DNA from: JACRLW01 sp050181465
GTDB lineage: Bacteria > Planctomycetota > UBA1135 > UBA2386
Direction of reading: 5' to 3'
Assembly (NCBI GenBank): GCA_050181465.1
Contig: JBFXDD010000024.1
Span: 13,457-77,456 of the forward strand
Length of the DNA stretch: 64,000 nt
Of the stretch, positions 48,127 through 57,037 are shown in pieces. Every line of letters starts with the position of its first letter. Positions within the stretch are counted from its first letter, which is position 1. A program made the position numbers and the translations under genes. The notes under the pieces are model-generated. The model saw only the letters and a program-made list of their open reading frames with translations, was not told where the DNA came from and searched no databases.

Positions 48127-49914
48127 TCAGATCGACTGCAATGCGCGCAGCACATCCACGAGTCCCGCGCCTTGGAAGTACCGCTCACGTCCGAGATCGG
48201 TGGCCGTTTCGCACAAGATGGACTTGATGCGAGCGGGATCGCCGATCAGCTCCGCATGACGACTCATGAGGATCGCGGCCGCACCACTCACGTGCGGTGC
48301 CGCCATGCTCGTGCCGTCCAACCGGTCGTAACCGCCGTCGGGTATCGGGCCGAGGATCTTCTCGCCGGGCGCGACGAGGTCGGGCTTGTTGCGACCGTCG
48401 CCGGTCGGACCGCGGCTGCTGAAGTAACTCACGCCGTAGGCATGCGGTCGGCGACCGTGCGTCGCACCCACGGTGATGATCGACGGCGCATTGCCCGGAT
48501 CGGTGATGCTCATGCTGCGATACGACTCGCCGGCCTTCGGGTCCATCTCGCGTGAGACGTAGCCCTTGTTGCCGGCCGCCGCGACGACGACCACACCCGA
48601 TTGCTGGAGTCGCTCGACTTCGTTGCAGATCGGTGTGCGTCCACACGCGAAGTTCCGGACGTCGTGCGGGATCGAGAGGCTGAGGTTCACACCATGGATG
48701 ACGGGATGGTGACTGCGCTGATTGAGGAAGCGCACGAACTGCAAGGCCGCGAGGATCGAGAACTCGTCGCCCGCGCCGTTCTCGTCGAGCACGCGGATGT
48801 CGTAGAGCTGGATCGCAGGGCAGATGCCGATCAGGTCGTCGTTGTCGTCGACGTCGTAGCCGGGATCCCGCGCTCGCCAGTCGCCGCCGAGGATGCCGGC
48901 GACGTGCGTGCCGTGAGGATGCCGCGGTGCCTCGTAGTCCGAATCGTGCTCGAGTCGAACCAGCGGTTCGATCATGTCCCAGTCGATGACCTTGCCCGAA
49001 CGCAGCCGGTCCCGTAGCTCCTTCACACCGCCGACCTCGTCGAGTTCGCCGGCGTCGTCCTGCATCCACTTGCGGATCCTCGTGAAGTCGAAGCTCCGCT
49101 TCACACGCGAGCAGCCGGCGAACGGCTTGTTCTTCGGCAGCTCCTTCAGAGAGCCGCCCTCGTCGCGCTGGCGAAATGCGGGATGACGCGCGTCGATCCC
49201 GGTATCCAGGATCGCCCAGGTGATGTCGTCGGCCGCCGCTGCGAAGGTTCGCTCGGCGGCATCCGCCTTGATTGTCTGTCGCGAGTGACAGACCGCCAGC
49301 TCGGCCGTTCGATTGCGATGCAGCGACCACAACAGGGGCCTGACCGCAGCGACCGACCTGCTCGACTTCAGGAGCGGTGCGATGGCAGCGGCAATCTCCT
49401 TGGCCGCGACTTGCTCGACGCTGCGCTCGCCACCTTCGCCCCGCGATGCGTGCAGCAGTGTTCCGGCGAGTCGAAGGAACCACACTCCATCGGTCGTCAC
49501 CTGCTTGCGCCTGCCCCGACCGGACAGCAGAGCAACGATGTCCGCGACCTTGAGATCGGTGAGTTCACCGAGATAGCGGCCGTTCTGCCACCACTTCGTC
49601 AGCGGCAGCGCATGAAGAATCACTTCTCTCAGGGAGAGCCTGGCCACCACGTGACTCTCGTCGTAGGCGATCGCGCGCGAGCGCGACCCCGACAACGGCG
49701 CCTCCTTCTGTTCGACGTGCTCGCGGAGGTGGAACGCCAACTCACCTGGGCGCACGCCGCGATAGGGCTCGAGCAGCAGGTCGATTCGCTCCTCCCCCGA
49801 CTCGGCAAACGCGAACCACACGTCCGGCATGATCGGCGAATCCTGTGTGAATCGGCCGCGGCCTTCGCCGCCGTAGATCAGCTCGAAGAGAGCCTCGTCG
49901 CGAATGAGCGTCAT
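48127..49914 (-). CDS. Cytosolic subtilase, operon with MBL protein
   Basis: 595 residues, S8 family. The first 225 residues are an uncharacterised helical/beta domain with no signal peptide. The catalytic domain (about 230-590) has a complete triad: D237 in L-D-T-G-I-D, H334 in H-G-T-H-V-A-G, and S536 in G-T-S-M-A-A-P. The N of A-A-A-G-N is the oxyanion residue. Absence of a secretion signal makes it a cytosolic protease, unlike most subtilases. It is the first gene of a two-gene operon with the MBL protein. Intracellular subtilases paired with a partner gene occur in conflict systems (IetS at 21975 is another in this window). The function here is unknown. Confidence 0.8.
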   Translation of the reverse strand: MTLIRDEALFELIYGGEGRGRFTQDSPIMPDVWFAFAESGEERIDLLLEPYRGVRPGELAFHLREHVEQKEAPLSGSRSRAIAYDESHVVARLSLREVILHALPLTKWWQNGRYLGELTDLKVADIVALLSGRGRRKQVTTDGVWFLRLAGTLLHASRGEGGERSVEQVAAKEIAAAIAPLLKSSRSVAAVRPLLWSLHRNRTAELAVCHSRQTIKADAAERTFAAAADDITWAILDTGIDARHPAFRQRDEGGSLKELPKNKPFAGCSRVKRSFDFTRIRKWMQDDAGELDEVGGVKELRDRLRSGKVIDWDMIEPLVRLEHDSDYEAPRHPHGTHVAGILGGDWRARDPGYDVDDNDDLIGICPAIQLYDIRVLDENGAGDEFSILAALQFVRFLNQRSHHPVIHGVNLSLSIPHDVRNFACGRTPICNEVERLQQSGVVVVAAAGNKGYVSREMDPKAGESYRSMSITDPGNAPSIITVGATHGRRPHAYGVSYFSSRGPTGDGRNKPDLVAPGEKILGPIPDGGYDRLDGTSMAAPHVSGAAAILMSRHAELIGDPARIKSILCETATDLGRERYFQGAGLVDVLRALQSI

Positions 49915-49970
49915 GATCGCTTTCCCTGCGGCGGGCTCACTCCATGCCCGTCGCCCGCGATGCTATCCGC

Positions 49971-50423
49971 TCACGGGGCGGTCGCGAGATCGAAGTTCAC
50001 CACGTCCCCCACCGCGATCGTCCCACCCGTGAGGATGCGCCCGTGGATACCGCCGCGACGATCCGCTCGCAGCGCGGCACACAGTCCGACCCCGCCCAGA
50101 TCGTCCATCAGTTCACAGGGCCGAGTCTCGCCCACGACTTCGATCCGGACGGGGCCGATCGTCAAGCACTGCCCGATCAGGTCTCCGAGCGGGAGGCCGC
50201 GAACCAGGATGTTCGCGCGGCGGATCGCCGGATCGAGGCTTCGCCCCAACTCCGCACACGTTGCATCCCAAGACTCGCGCGACAGCAGGGTGATTTCCCG
50301 TCGACCGGCGCCGGCGTGGTCGCCGTCCAGCCCACGACTCTGGATCGCAAGTGCCGATACGACGGACCGCGTCGGCATGCGTGCGGACGGCCGCAGGTAG
50401 ATGGCTTCGACGATTCCGCTCAT
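49971..50423 (-). CDS. MOSC-domain protein
   Basis: 150 residues from the ATG at 50423; the open frame runs further up but enters a plus-strand gene. The segments G-L-D-G-D-H, R-E-I-T-L-L-S, R-R-A-N-I-L-V-R-G and R-P-C-E-L-M-D are characteristic of the MOSC (molybdenum-cofactor sulfurase C-terminal) domain. The cysteine in the last segment is the expected sulfur carrier. Stand-alone MOSC proteins are thought to carry sulfur or bind molybdenum cofactor. A molybdenum hydroxylase operon lies about 6 kb away, which may or may not be related. It is divergent from the gene at 50487 (63-bp gap). Confidence 0.85.
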   Translation of the reverse strand: MSGIVEAIYLRPSARMPTRSVVSALAIQSRGLDGDHAGAGRREITLLSRESWDATCAELGRSLDPAIRRANILVRGLPLGDLIGQCLTIGPVRIEVVGETRPCELMDDLGGVGLCAALRADRRGGIHGRILTGGTIAVGDVVNFDLATAP

Positions 50424-50486
50424 GAGATCCCAAGGGCGGCCGGGTTGGGGCCGGGTGACGCAGAGTCTAGAGAGCGGTCCCCGATC

Positions 50487-52175
50487 ATGCGCAGCCGACT
50501 CTTGCTCGTATCCGTCACCGGCTTGCTCGGTGCGGGCTCCCTCGCTGCGCAAACCGCGCGTCAGCCCGCCTTGGTGCCGAGCTTCGGCACCGAGCCGACC
50601 GGGGCCAGCTTCGGCTACAGCTTCGAGGAAGAGTTCGCCGTGGTGGCGGAGACCCTGGCCGGGCGCCCCGGTGTGCACTTTCGCATCCGTCCCGAGGGTG
50701 AGAACTGGTCCGCCGTCCGCACGCTGCAGGTGAACCCGACCAGCGAAGGGTTGGAGCCGACGGTGATCGTGGTCGACGAGGAGATCTTCATCTGCTGGGT
50801 CGAGCGCGTACGCAGCGGCGGCACCACGGTCGACACCCTGTTCTTCGATACGTCCTTCGACGAAGGCGACACCTGGACGGGGCCCAGCCCGATGAATCCC
50901 GGCCCGAGTCCGGCGCCGATCATCACCGGGTATCGCGCCGTCGGTGTCGGCGGCCAGCCACAGGTGATCCAGGTGCTGGCGGTCTACGCCGATACGCCGT
51001 CGAGCACTGGTGCCTTGCGGTCCTGGCGCTCGACCAACGCCGGCCGCAGCTTCGCCGCCCACATCGCGCATGCAAGCGGCGGCGTACCCGCGGACGGCAT
51101 CGCGGTCGCCGTCGACAACCTTCGCAGCCACATCGCCTGGAGCGAGTTGCTGCCGACCGGCGGCTCACGAGTGCTGCACACCCGTTTCGAACACAGCACC
51201 GGGGCACCGAGTTCACCGACCACGATCGCAACGACTGCCATCGGCAGCGACCACCTGGCCTTGAGTGCGCTCGGCGACCGTGTCGGCATCGCCTGGCTGA
51301 CGGCGAGCGCGTCGAGTCTGCCGCGCACGGCACTCGCCTTGTCCGCCGACCGGGGCAACACCTTCACCCCGGTCGATCTGACCAACAGTCATGCGCCCGG
51401 CGCGCGAGCCATGCCGCCGCAGGTCGCCGTCGCAGCCGACGAGTGCCTCCTGGCCTTCACCGACGATCGCCGCGGCGCGGACCACGTCTTCCTCACGCGC
51501 GTGCCCTTCGACCGCGCGAGCGAGATGGCGACCGAGGACCTGTTCGGTCGCCCGGCGAGCGCGCCGCGGTTGCTCACCGATCACGGCACGGACTCCGTGC
51601 GCTGGATCGAAGCGACCGCCGGCACCTCGCGCCTCGCACGCGTGGCCCTCGGCCGACAGGAGTTCGGTTCGCCGTTCCCCCTCTTGGATGCATCGACCGG
51701 AAACGCTGTCGAAGCAGTCACGACCGTGTTCGATCCCCGTTACCGCGACTTCCGCGGCGTATGGCTGACTCGCGGCTCCGGTCGCACCGAGGCCCTGATC
51801 GGCGGTGCACGGCCGCAGCGCGTGCGAGCTGTCGGCGGCGCAATCGTTGCCGGTCGGTCGAACGTCTTCGAGCTCGACGGCTTCGCGCCGGACTCCGCCG
51901 GCCAGCTCTTCGCGGTCGTGCTCTCCGGGAACGTAGGGCAAACCCCGCTGCTGATCGACAACCTCGCCATCGGACTCGAAGCGGACGCCCTGTTCTTCGC
52001 GTCGCTGTCGATCGCGCAACTTCGCGGACAACTGAGCCAGGACGGCGGGGCGCTCAGCGGCGGATTGTTCGTGCCGCCGAGCGCACGCGGGCTGTCGATC
52101 GTCGCCGCCGCCTTCGCGATCACCTCTCGCGGCTCGCTGCTGATCACCGATCCGACGGCACTGACCATCCGCTGA
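50487..52175 (+). CDS. Secreted Asp-box (BNR, sialidase-like) repeat protein
   Basis: 562 residues from the ATG at 50487, which gives a signal peptide (core LLLVSVTGLLGAGS, cleavage near A-A-Q at about 23). The frame is open further back to 49944, but that part lies antisense to the MOSC gene. Asp-box-like units of the form S/D-x-G-x-T/S-W/F are seen (D-E-G-D-T-W, N-A-G-R-S-F, D-R-G-N-T-F), spaced as in sialidase beta-propellers. No conserved sialidase arginine triad or nucleophile was identified, so enzymatic activity is uncertain. The C-terminal domain resembles those of other exported proteins in this window. Confidence 0.65.
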   Translation: MRSRLLLVSVTGLLGAGSLAAQTARQPALVPSFGTEPTGASFGYSFEEEFAVVAETLAGRPGVHFRIRPEGENWSAVRTLQVNPTSEGLEPTVIVVDEEIFICWVERVRSGGTTVDTLFFDTSFDEGDTWTGPSPMNPGPSPAPIITGYRAVGVGGQPQVIQVLAVYADTPSSTGALRSWRSTNAGRSFAAHIAHASGGVPADGIAVAVDNLRSHIAWSELLPTGGSRVLHTRFEHSTGAPSSPTTIATTAIGSDHLALSALGDRVGIAWLTASASSLPRTALALSADRGNTFTPVDLTNSHAPGARAMPPQVAVAADECLLAFTDDRRGADHVFLTRVPFDRASEMATEDLFGRPASAPRLLTDHGTDSVRWIEATAGTSRLARVALGRQEFGSPFPLLDASTGNAVEAVTTVFDPRYRDFRGVWLTRGSGRTEALIGGARPQRVRAVGGAIVAGRSNVFELDGFAPDSAGQLFAVVLSGNVGQTPLLIDNLAIGLEADALFFASLSIAQLRGQLSQDGGALSGGLFVPPSARGLSIVAAAFAITSRGSLLITDPTALTIR

Positions 52176-52189
52176 GCACCCGCTCAGCG
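52170..52189. terminator. Symmetric hairpin spanning two convergent stop codons
   Basis: CGCTGAGC (52170-52177), loop ACCC, GCTCAGCG (52182-52189): a perfect 8-bp stem. Each arm contains the TGA of one gene: 52173-52175 for the Asp-box gene on the plus strand and 52184-52186 for the CHAT gene on the minus strand. It would serve both transcripts as a bidirectional terminator, although no T-tract follows. The dyad may partly reflect the two stop codons. Confidence 0.5.
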
Positions 52190-55100
52190 TGACGCCATGC
52201 CTGGACCATGGTGTTGGAACGCCGCATAGATCCGCGGGTCGCCGAAGCGCTCGCGCAAGCGACTCTGTGCCTCGTGCACTGCGAGCAAAGCATCGCCGTC
52301 GCGGCGTGCTGCGAGTGCGGCATGCAGTGCAGCCATCCATTGCACCGTGGACTCACTGTCGACGGGATGAGGACTGGCGACCACGGAATCGACTCCGCGC
52401 GCCAACAGGGCACTCGGCAGAGTCAGGGTGGCGAATCGCGTCTCAGCAGCGCGACCGCTGTCGCAAGCGGCCAGGACGACGCAGCGCACCGGGCTTTGGT
52501 CGGCACACCAGCCGAGCAGCACGGCCTTGGCGTTCAGCAATCCTGCTGCCCACGGCGCATCCTCGCTCGGCGCGAGTTGGCTTCCAGCGCTGTAAGGCAG
52601 GGCAGGGTCCGCGCGGCGACCGTGCCCGGCGATGTGGATCACGTCGTGCTCGCAGGCGGCATGCAAGATGGCGGCCACGGTCGCCTCCTCGCCGCGCAGG
52701 GTGTTCACGGTCGCACCCCGCTCACGCCAGATGCCGTCGAGGAGGTCGATCTCGACTGCGACTTCCGGCAATGCGGCTCGCGAGGTACGTGCACCGATCT
52801 TGGGAGACTCGTCGACAGCGAGAATCGCTGCCTCACGCTGCAGCGGATCACGCGGTTGATGTGCACCGAAGCCGGCGATCAGCACCCTGCGAACGGCGGC
52901 CTCGGCGTTGCGACGTACTGCTCGCCCGTTCGCTGCCAAGGACGGCACGTAGGTGAGGGGCGGCGAGTTCTCGACGATCGCCTCGAACGGCAGACTCGCG
53001 AGCGGGCCGTCGACCACGATCGCGATCGACCGCATGACCGACCAGCGCGCCAAGACTGCCGGCGGCAGCAACCGCGCACGCAAGCTCTCCAACTGCGCAC
53101 GGAGGGCACTGAGCCCGACCGCAGGATCGCACCACGCGCGACCGCATTCTTCGAGGAGTCCGTCGAGGTCGCGCAGTTCGGCAGCATCGGCCGCCAACTC
53201 CACCACCTCGATCCGCGGCTCCCGATCCGTCGACTCGAGCCAGAACAGCCGCAGTTCGCTCCGGCCACGCTCGAACCAAGCGACCCCGCGGCCACGATCG
53301 ACGGCCCGCGCGAACACCGATGCTGCCGACCAATCCGCGCCATGATCGGCGACGTGCAGGCGGCGCGCGAGGCGGCGCTCTTCGTTCGTCTCCGCGTGAT
53401 GCAGCTCCACCAGTCGACGGCGGAGCGCGGCGATGTCCGCCGACGGCAACGCCCGTGGATTCCGCTCGAGCACGGCCAGTTGGAGATGCACCACGGACTT
53501 GTCCCTGCGGATCGTGCGCAAGCTCGCAAGGTCGGTGTCCTCGAGTGCCGCGCGCGTGCACCACGCGCGCCATGCGAACGATCGACCGCGCTCCAGGGTC
53601 CACAGCGCGGCGGCGCGGTCATCCGCTTCGAGACAGCAATCGACGAGATCGTCGATCAGCGAATCGAGTTCGAAGCTCCCTGCCATGGTCACGCGATCTC
53701 GCGCATCGGCGAGATCGAGCAGTCGGTGCTCGAGCCGCGACAACGCCGACTCGAGCAGCGCGCGCGCTTCCTGCCAACGTCGGTCGACGATCCACTCCCG
53801 TGCCAGGAGCGCGTCGCTCATCGCGGTCAGCGGATGCTCCTCGCCGTGTCGCGAGCGGTCGTGTGCGCGCAGTTCCTCGAGCTTGGCGAGGACACTCGCG
53901 CGGTCGCCGCGACGCTTCGCGACCTCGATCTCGTAGGCGAGCACCGTGGCCTCGCGCGCGTGACCCGGCATTCGATCGAGCCACGCTCGGGCCGACTCCA
54001 CGTGGCGTGCCGCGTCGTCGAGATCGCCCGACTTCGCTGCAAACCGCAGCTCCGTGCTCGCGCGCGAGAGGTGGAGATTCAGCAGGCGTTCGCGCACATC
54101 GTCGGTCGACGGCGTGCCGGCGAGGAGTGCCGCCGCAGCGTCGCCGTGAGCGCGTGCGTCCTCGGCGTCGCCCAGTTCGCGATGAAGGTCGGCGAGTCCG
54201 CGCAGGCTCTCGGCGATCACGCGCCGATCCGCCTCGATTCGCTCGTAGATCGCCAGCGCTTCACGCGCATGGCGCAGGGCAGTCTCGTTCTGACCGAGCC
54301 GGCGGCACGCACCGGCGAGATCGCTCTCGATCGATGCCCCGAGTTGCGAGGCTGCCAGTCCGGCGTCGCGCACGTCGGTCGCCAGCGAGTCGAGGGCCAG
54401 CAGCACAGCGTCCGGGGAGTCGCCCAGCGTCAGCTCGAGACGAGCCGCGAAGTGCCGGATTCGAAGGGTGGCTTCGTGCTTTGCTCCATGCTCCGCGACG
54501 GCATCCGCCACCGCGCCGGCCGCATCCGATCGCAGCGCTGCGATCGTGCTCGCATCGCGCTGCGGGCTCGAGATCACCGCGACCAGTCGGGCCTGCAATT
54601 CGCGTTGCTCCGGCGTGATCCGTCGATCCAGCGCACCGACCTTGCGCGGCGGCTCCGCTGCCACGACGAGTTCGCGCACGTCGACCACGCAGCCGAACTC
54701 GCGCACCAGCGCGGTGCGGAGGCTCCGGGCATCGCCGGCGGTTCTGACGGCCCGCTGCAGTCGTTCGCGCGCGGCTGAGTCGAAGGGACGCTGCGCGACC
54801 AACATCACGACCCACCGCTGGTCGGGCCCCACCGTGGACGGCGCGGTCACGCGCCCCACGGCGAGCCGGTCGCCGTCGCTTCGGATCGCGGTGTCGACCA
54901 AGGTCTCGACCGTGCGCGCCGACGAGTCGATCGCGAGGAACCACGCGTGCGCGGCGCCCGGCACGACCACGGAGATCGTGAGTTCCGCGCTCGGCCGTGC
55001 CACGATGCGAGCCACGTCGCTCTCACCGGGCCTCGCCTCGCCATCCCCACCTCGCTGCGTGCCGCTCGCGTCACCCAGGACCGCGAACTGTGTCGCGCGC

Positions 55101-55429
55101 GCGAACGCGACGTCGACCACGTGCGTCGCCTCTTGCGAAGTGACGAACCAGTAAGCCGCCGAGATCGCGGCGAGGATCAGCGCCGCGGCGGCGATGCGAA
55201 GCCATCGCGGGTGCGGCGTCACCGCCGTCCGCGCCTTCATCGCTTCGAGTGGAGCGCTCGTCGGCACGGTGCCCGCGGTCGACCCAGCGGTGAACTCGGC
55301 GAGGAAGCTCGCGGTCTCCGGATTGGCCGCGAGGAATGCCGCGATCCGCGCCCGCTCTGCGGGAAGCAAGCGGTCCTCCGCGAAGGCGATCAACTCATCG
55401 AGCGACGGTTCGTCGCGGTCTTGGTTCAT
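52184..55429 (-). CDS. Membrane-anchored TPR-CHAT protease with anti-sigma-like N-terminus
   Basis: 1081 residues. Residues 1-70 resemble the cytosolic helical part of anti-sigma factors (L-D-E-L-I-A-F-A-E-D-R-L-L-P-A-E) but lack the zinc ligands. One membrane helix lies at 78-96. A middle region of beta and helical segments (about 100-600) includes TPR-like helices from about 290. The C-terminal CHAT caspase-like domain has the catalytic pair H936 (A-G-H-G-R) and C989 (A-A-C-D-S-G). The catalytic domain is outside the cytosol if the N-terminus is inside. The ATG overlaps the stop of the sigma-like gene (ATGA, 55426-55429), so the two are made together. The N-terminus might hold the sigma factor at the membrane until the CHAT part is triggered; this is inference. 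Confidence 0.8.
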   Translation of the reverse strand: MNQDRDEPSLDELIAFAEDRLLPAERARIAAFLAANPETASFLAEFTAGSTAGTVPTSAPLEAMKARTAVTPHPRWLRIAAAALILAAISAAYWFVTSQEATHVVDVAFARATQFAVLGDASGTQRGGDGEARPGESDVARIVARPSAELTISVVVPGAAHAWFLAIDSSARTVETLVDTAIRSDGDRLAVGRVTAPSTVGPDQRWVVMLVAQRPFDSAARERLQRAVRTAGDARSLRTALVREFGCVVDVRELVVAAEPPRKVGALDRRITPEQRELQARLVAVISSPQRDASTIAALRSDAAGAVADAVAEHGAKHEATLRIRHFAARLELTLGDSPDAVLLALDSLATDVRDAGLAASQLGASIESDLAGACRRLGQNETALRHAREALAIYERIEADRRVIAESLRGLADLHRELGDAEDARAHGDAAAALLAGTPSTDDVRERLLNLHLSRASTELRFAAKSGDLDDAARHVESARAWLDRMPGHAREATVLAYEIEVAKRRGDRASVLAKLEELRAHDRSRHGEEHPLTAMSDALLAREWIVDRRWQEARALLESALSRLEHRLLDLADARDRVTMAGSFELDSLIDDLVDCCLEADDRAAALWTLERGRSFAWRAWCTRAALEDTDLASLRTIRRDKSVVHLQLAVLERNPRALPSADIAALRRRLVELHHAETNEERRLARRLHVADHGADWSAASVFARAVDRGRGVAWFERGRSELRLFWLESTDREPRIEVVELAADAAELRDLDGLLEECGRAWCDPAVGLSALRAQLESLRARLLPPAVLARWSVMRSIAIVVDGPLASLPFEAIVENSPPLTYVPSLAANGRAVRRNAEAAVRRVLIAGFGAHQPRDPLQREAAILAVDESPKIGARTSRAALPEVAVEIDLLDGIWRERGATVNTLRGEEATVAAILHAACEHDVIHIAGHGRRADPALPYSAGSQLAPSEDAPWAAGLLNAKAVLLGWCADQSPVRCVVLAACDSGRAAETRFATLTLPSALLARGVDSVVASPHPVDSESTVQWMAALHAALAARRDGDALLAVHEAQSRLRERFGDPRIYAAFQHHGPGMASR

Positions 55430-56382
55430 CGGCGGACCTCGCGCTGGCTCTTGCGATCTCCGCGAAGGCGCGTGCTGCGGATCACTTCGCGACAGAAGCG
55501 ACGGATGACACCGTCGGCGTCATCGATCGGCAAATCGGACTCTTCGCCGAGTCCTCGGCGGACCAACTCGGCGCGCACGACGCGCGCGACCACCGCCGCC
55601 CCGCGATCCTTGCGACGCGAGAAGGCCGACGGCGATACGGCCGCTCGGACCGCCAGTTCGAGATGCGTGCGGCGCGAAAGGGTTGCGCTCGCAAACGCCG
55701 CGACGTCGACCGGTTCGAACTCACCGCGCTGCAGCGCCTCGCGCAGCGCATGGAGCAGAATGCTCGCGACCTCTTTCGCCTCGCTCTCACGATCGACCGC
55801 CACGGCACGGCGGTCCGGCAAGCTGGCTGTGGGCGACGTGTCATCCGCGTCGTCGAGCGAACGCGGTCGCGCGCGCTCCGCTCGCTGCTGCGACCGCCAG
55901 TCGTGCAGGGCGACGCCCGCCAGCCACGCGGGCAGCGAGGATCGTGCCTCGTAACTGAGGAACCCGGGCTGCCCACTCTTGCGGAAGGCGCCGACCAGCA
56001 GGTTTTCGAGGAGTTCCATCGCCCTGGTTTCGGCCGCCTCCGCCGAGGCGCCGAGCCGGCGATAGGCAGCCGTGAGCAACGACGGCACGACCGCCGCGAG
56101 GGTGGCTCCGGCGCGCGCGGAGTCGACGAAGCGGTAGACCAGGAGCAGCACGAAGTCCTCGGCAGGGAGAGTCGCGATCACTTGGACGCGGTGAAGATCG
56201 GTGAGCGCGAGGCCCGCCGTGAGGAGTCGCGCGTCGACGGCCGCAATTGCATGGTCGCGCAACTGTCCCGGCGAGAGATCGCCGTAGCCGCGCGCCGCCA
56301 AGCCGTGCTCCAGGAGCGCGTTCAGCGCGGCCAGCGCGGCCGCACCAAAGGGCGCAGCCTGAGGGAGTCGATCGTCGGTCAA
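55426..56382 (-). CDS. Divergent sigma-70-like (ECF-type) protein
   Basis: 318 residues from a TTG at 56382; no ATG or GTG start is present earlier in the frame. A middle segment (about 95-175) has helices ending in L-P-A-W-L-A-G-V-A-L-H-D-W-R-S-Q-Q-R, the layout of sigma region 2. A C-terminal helix-turn-helix-like part (about 210-270) suits region 4. The sequence is far from canonical ECF factors. The best support is genetic: the next gene overlaps by 4 bp and its first 70 residues resemble an anti-sigma. It would direct RNA polymerase to a small set of promoters. If it is not a sigma factor it could be another DNA-binding regulator. Confidence 0.5.
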   Translation of the reverse strand: MTDDRLPQAAPFGAAALAALNALLEHGLAARGYGDLSPGQLRDHAIAAVDARLLTAGLALTDLHRVQVIATLPAEDFVLLLVYRFVDSARAGATLAAVVPSLLTAAYRRLGASAEAAETRAMELLENLLVGAFRKSGQPGFLSYEARSSLPAWLAGVALHDWRSQQRAERARPRSLDDADDTSPTASLPDRRAVAVDRESEAKEVASILLHALREALQRGEFEPVDVAAFASATLSRRTHLELAVRAAVSPSAFSRRKDRGAAVVARVVRAELVRRGLGEESDLPIDDADGVIRRFCREVIRSTRLRGDRKSQREVRR

Positions 56383-56566
56383 GGGTCAGAGTGGCGGCGC
56401 TGTCGTGGTGCTGCAGGATAGGCCAAGCTCGGTGGATTCCGCGACAACGAGTGCCACGCGCGGCTCACCCGGAGACCGCATCGGGCTCGCCCTGCAGGCA
56501 CGATCGGCACCGATCGCGGTACCGAATCCATGGCGTAGCCGCCGGCCGGCCATCTACTCTGAGCCC

Positions 56567-57037
56567 ATGTCCATCGAGCTCGAAGTCAACGGCGTTCGCC
56601 GCAGTCTCGACGTCGATCCGAGCACGCCGTTGCTCTGGGTCCTACGCGACGAGTTGCGCCTCCTCGGGACGAAGTTCGGCTGCGGCCTCGCGCAATGCGG
56701 CGCGTGCACCGTGCATGTGGACGGCGATGCCGTGCGGTCCTGTGTCACTCCGATCCGAGCGCTCGCGAACCGCAAGGTGACCACGATCGAGGGTTTGGAC
56801 GGCGCCAAAGCGGAAGCCCTCCGGCGCGCGTGGATCGAGCTCGAGGTACCCCAATGCGGTTGGTGTCAGACCGGCCAGATCATGAGTGCCGCGGTCTTGT
56901 TGACCGAGGTCGATCGGCCCACCGATGAGGACATCGACGCGGCGATGGCCGGCAATGCGTGCCGCTGTGCGACCTATGTGCGCATCCGCGCGGCGATCCA
57001 TCGCGCGGCGGCCTCGAGTGCGGAGGAACGTCGATGA
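56567..57037 (+). CDS. iorA: (2Fe-2S)-binding subunit of a molybdenum hydroxylase (IorA-like)
   Basis: 156 residues from the ATG at 56567. The plant-type ferredoxin cysteines C39, C44, C47 and C59 bind one 2Fe-2S cluster. C97, C100, C132 and C134 bind the second, in the xanthine-dehydrogenase-family pattern. It passes electrons from the molybdopterin subunit encoded next. The two-subunit form without a FAD subunit is that of isoquinoline 1-oxidoreductase. Its stop overlaps the next start (ATGA, 57034-57037). The true substrate cannot be told from sequence, so the symbol is by family only. Confidence 0.85.
   Translation: MSIELEVNGVRRSLDVDPSTPLLWVLRDELRLLGTKFGCGLAQCGACTVHVDGDAVRSCVTPIRALANRKVTTIEGLDGAKAEALRRAWIELEVPQCGWCQTGQIMSAAVLLTEVDRPTDEDIDAAMAGNACRCATYVRIRAAIHRAAASSAEERR

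Noticed and set aside
52208..54778. 856-codon ORF on the plus strand
   Set aside because: Antisense to the CHAT gene, with shadow-type composition.
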